A stretch of 5,644 bases of DNA, taken from NCBI GenBank assembly GCA_030146905.1, contig JASLAV010000372.1, positions 1-5,644 of the forward strand, read 5' to 3'. A program made the position numbers and the translations under genes. Positions 4,901 through 5,644 of the stretch are shown here, piece by piece; positions within the stretch are counted from its first letter, which is position 1; each line of letters opens with the position of its first letter. The DNA comes from Lentzea sp. GTDB lineage: Bacteria > Actinomycetota > Actinomycetes > Mycobacteriales > Pseudonocardiaceae. Under the pieces are notes generated by a model. The model was not told where the DNA came from, searched no databases, and was given only the letters and a program-made list of their open reading frames with translations.

Positions 4901-5602
4901 GCCGGTGCCGGTGCTCGCGCACCCAGTCGTGTGCGGCACCGACGGCGCGGGGCACGCCGTGGTCGCGCAGCCCGGTCATCGCCGGGTCGCCCGCCGCGGC
5001 ACCGGCCTCGATGCCGCGGCGGCAGCGGTCCTGCCACCAGAGGACCGTGTCGACGACCTCGCGGCGGTCGTCGAACCCGTAGCCGTCGCAGATCACCCGG
5101 ATCAACCGGGCCGCCTCGGCCACGTCGGTGGTCGTGCGCCCGAGGTCCGGGTACTGCCAGCAGATGTGCGCGATGTCGTGCACGCGTTCACCGGGGCCGG
5201 CGAGTCCCAGTCGACGAACGCGACAGGGTCCGCCCCGCGGTAGACGGTGTTCTTGGGCGAGAGGTCGTTGTGGCACACCACCGAGGCGCCCGCGGCGAGC
5301 TCCGTGCCCTCGGTCAGGTCGTGGAGCTGACGTGCGAGTGCGGCGACCTTCGCCAGACCGGCCTCGGCGTGGACGAGTGCCTGGTCGTCCTCGCTCCAGG
5401 CAGCCCGCCCGTCCACGAAGCCCAGCACCTCGCGACCCTCCTCGTCCACGCCGAGGAAGCGGGGCGCGCCCGGCCAGTCCCCGGTCCCGAGGTGGTCGAG
5501 CAACCGGTGCACGTAGGGCGATCGCGGATGCTGTGACCTGCGGACGGTCTCACCGACCCGCACCACGGTGCTGATCCGGCCACCCCGCAAAACGTCCGAC
5601 AC
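4893..5602 (-). pseudogene. APH/choline kinase-type phosphotransferase, frame broken near 5191-5200
   Basis: Read on the minus strand, residues 1-137 begin at a GTG (5602-5600) with SDVLRGGRISTVVRVGETVR, then VHRLLDHL and APRFLGVDEEGREVLGF, and reach the catalytic loop CHNDLSPKN (110-118; Asp113 as base, Asn118 as metal ligand) and FVDWD (129-133; metal-binding Asp). The frame then runs into nonsense and stops at 5102. The family continuation, GERVHDIAHICWQYPDLG, followed by about 80 more residues ending REHRHRLS, is in another frame that ends at 4893. Inserting one base in the CCGGGGCCGG tract (5191-5200) joins the two into a 236-residue protein of normal style (DSPAPGERVHDIAH); 710 nt is one short of 711. 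Either this is a young pseudogene or a base was lost in sequencing. Such enzymes phosphorylate aminoglycosides, antibiotics or other small molecules; the substrate cannot be assigned. GGGGGA (complement of 5613-5618), 10 bases from the GTG, is a possible ribosome binding site. The 42 bases beyond 5602 show no clear promoter before the window edge. Confidence 0.85.
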
Positions 5603-5644
5603 CGGTCCATCATCCCCCGCCGCGCGAGGACCACGCCCGTGTCA

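Noticed and set aside
5603..5644. Promoter for the minus-strand phosphotransferase, with TGACAC at the window edge
   Set aside because: The only -10-like sequence is too far away (about 24 bases) and poor, and the would-be -35 is cut by the window end.

Overview
The base composition is very GC-rich, with G/C at most third codon positions. Together with the gene families present (an XRE regulator of the Scr1/DUF5753 type paired with a DUF397 protein, an actinobacterial-type phosphotransferase, and genes whose start sites suggest leaderless transcripts), this points to a filamentous actinomycete. A Pseudonocardiaceae relative such as Saccharothrix, Lentzea, Actinosynnema or Amycolatopsis is my best guess; it is an inference from gene style, not a match.

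Layout, left to right. (1) 1-270 (+): the C-terminal cupin part of what is probably an XRE-cupin regulator, cut by the window edge. (2) 361-2177 (+): a two-gene operon joined by an ATGA overlap. The first gene is a class I SAM-dependent methyltransferase with an N-terminal His-Gly repeat. The second is a fusion of a DUF1684 domain to a SnoaL/NTF2-like domain. (3) 2274-3270 (+): an Scr1-like XRE regulator and a 57-aa DUF397 protein overlapping by 26 bases, the arrangement of the XRE-DUF397 toxin-antitoxin-like or developmental regulatory pairs of actinomycetes. (4) 3329-4900 (+): a group A-like FAD-dependent oxidoreductase/monooxygenase, 58 bases after the DUF397 gene and possibly in the same transcript. 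(5) 4893-5602 (-): a convergent APH/choline kinase-type phosphotransferase whose reading frame is broken by an apparent one-base loss near 5191-5200.

Regulation. Both + strand transcription units (starts at 361 and 2274) have a TANNNT -10-like box ending 6 bases before the ATG, so both mRNAs may be leaderless. A perfect inverted repeat (TTGCTC-TTC-GAGCAA) lies just upstream of the regulator's -10 box and is a good candidate autoregulatory operator. The 8-mer GTGCACCT occurs upstream of both promoters.

How the genes may work together. The methyltransferase and the DUF1684-SnoaL protein are probably made together and act on one small-molecule or metal-linked process, but no substrate can be read from the sequence. 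The XRE-DUF397 pair may control itself and perhaps the flavoenzyme. No rRNA, tRNA, CRISPR array, insertion sequence or convincing terminator is visible. The least explained parts are the His-Gly methyltransferase/DUF1684-SnoaL operon and the association of a long flavoenzyme with an XRE-DUF397 pair.
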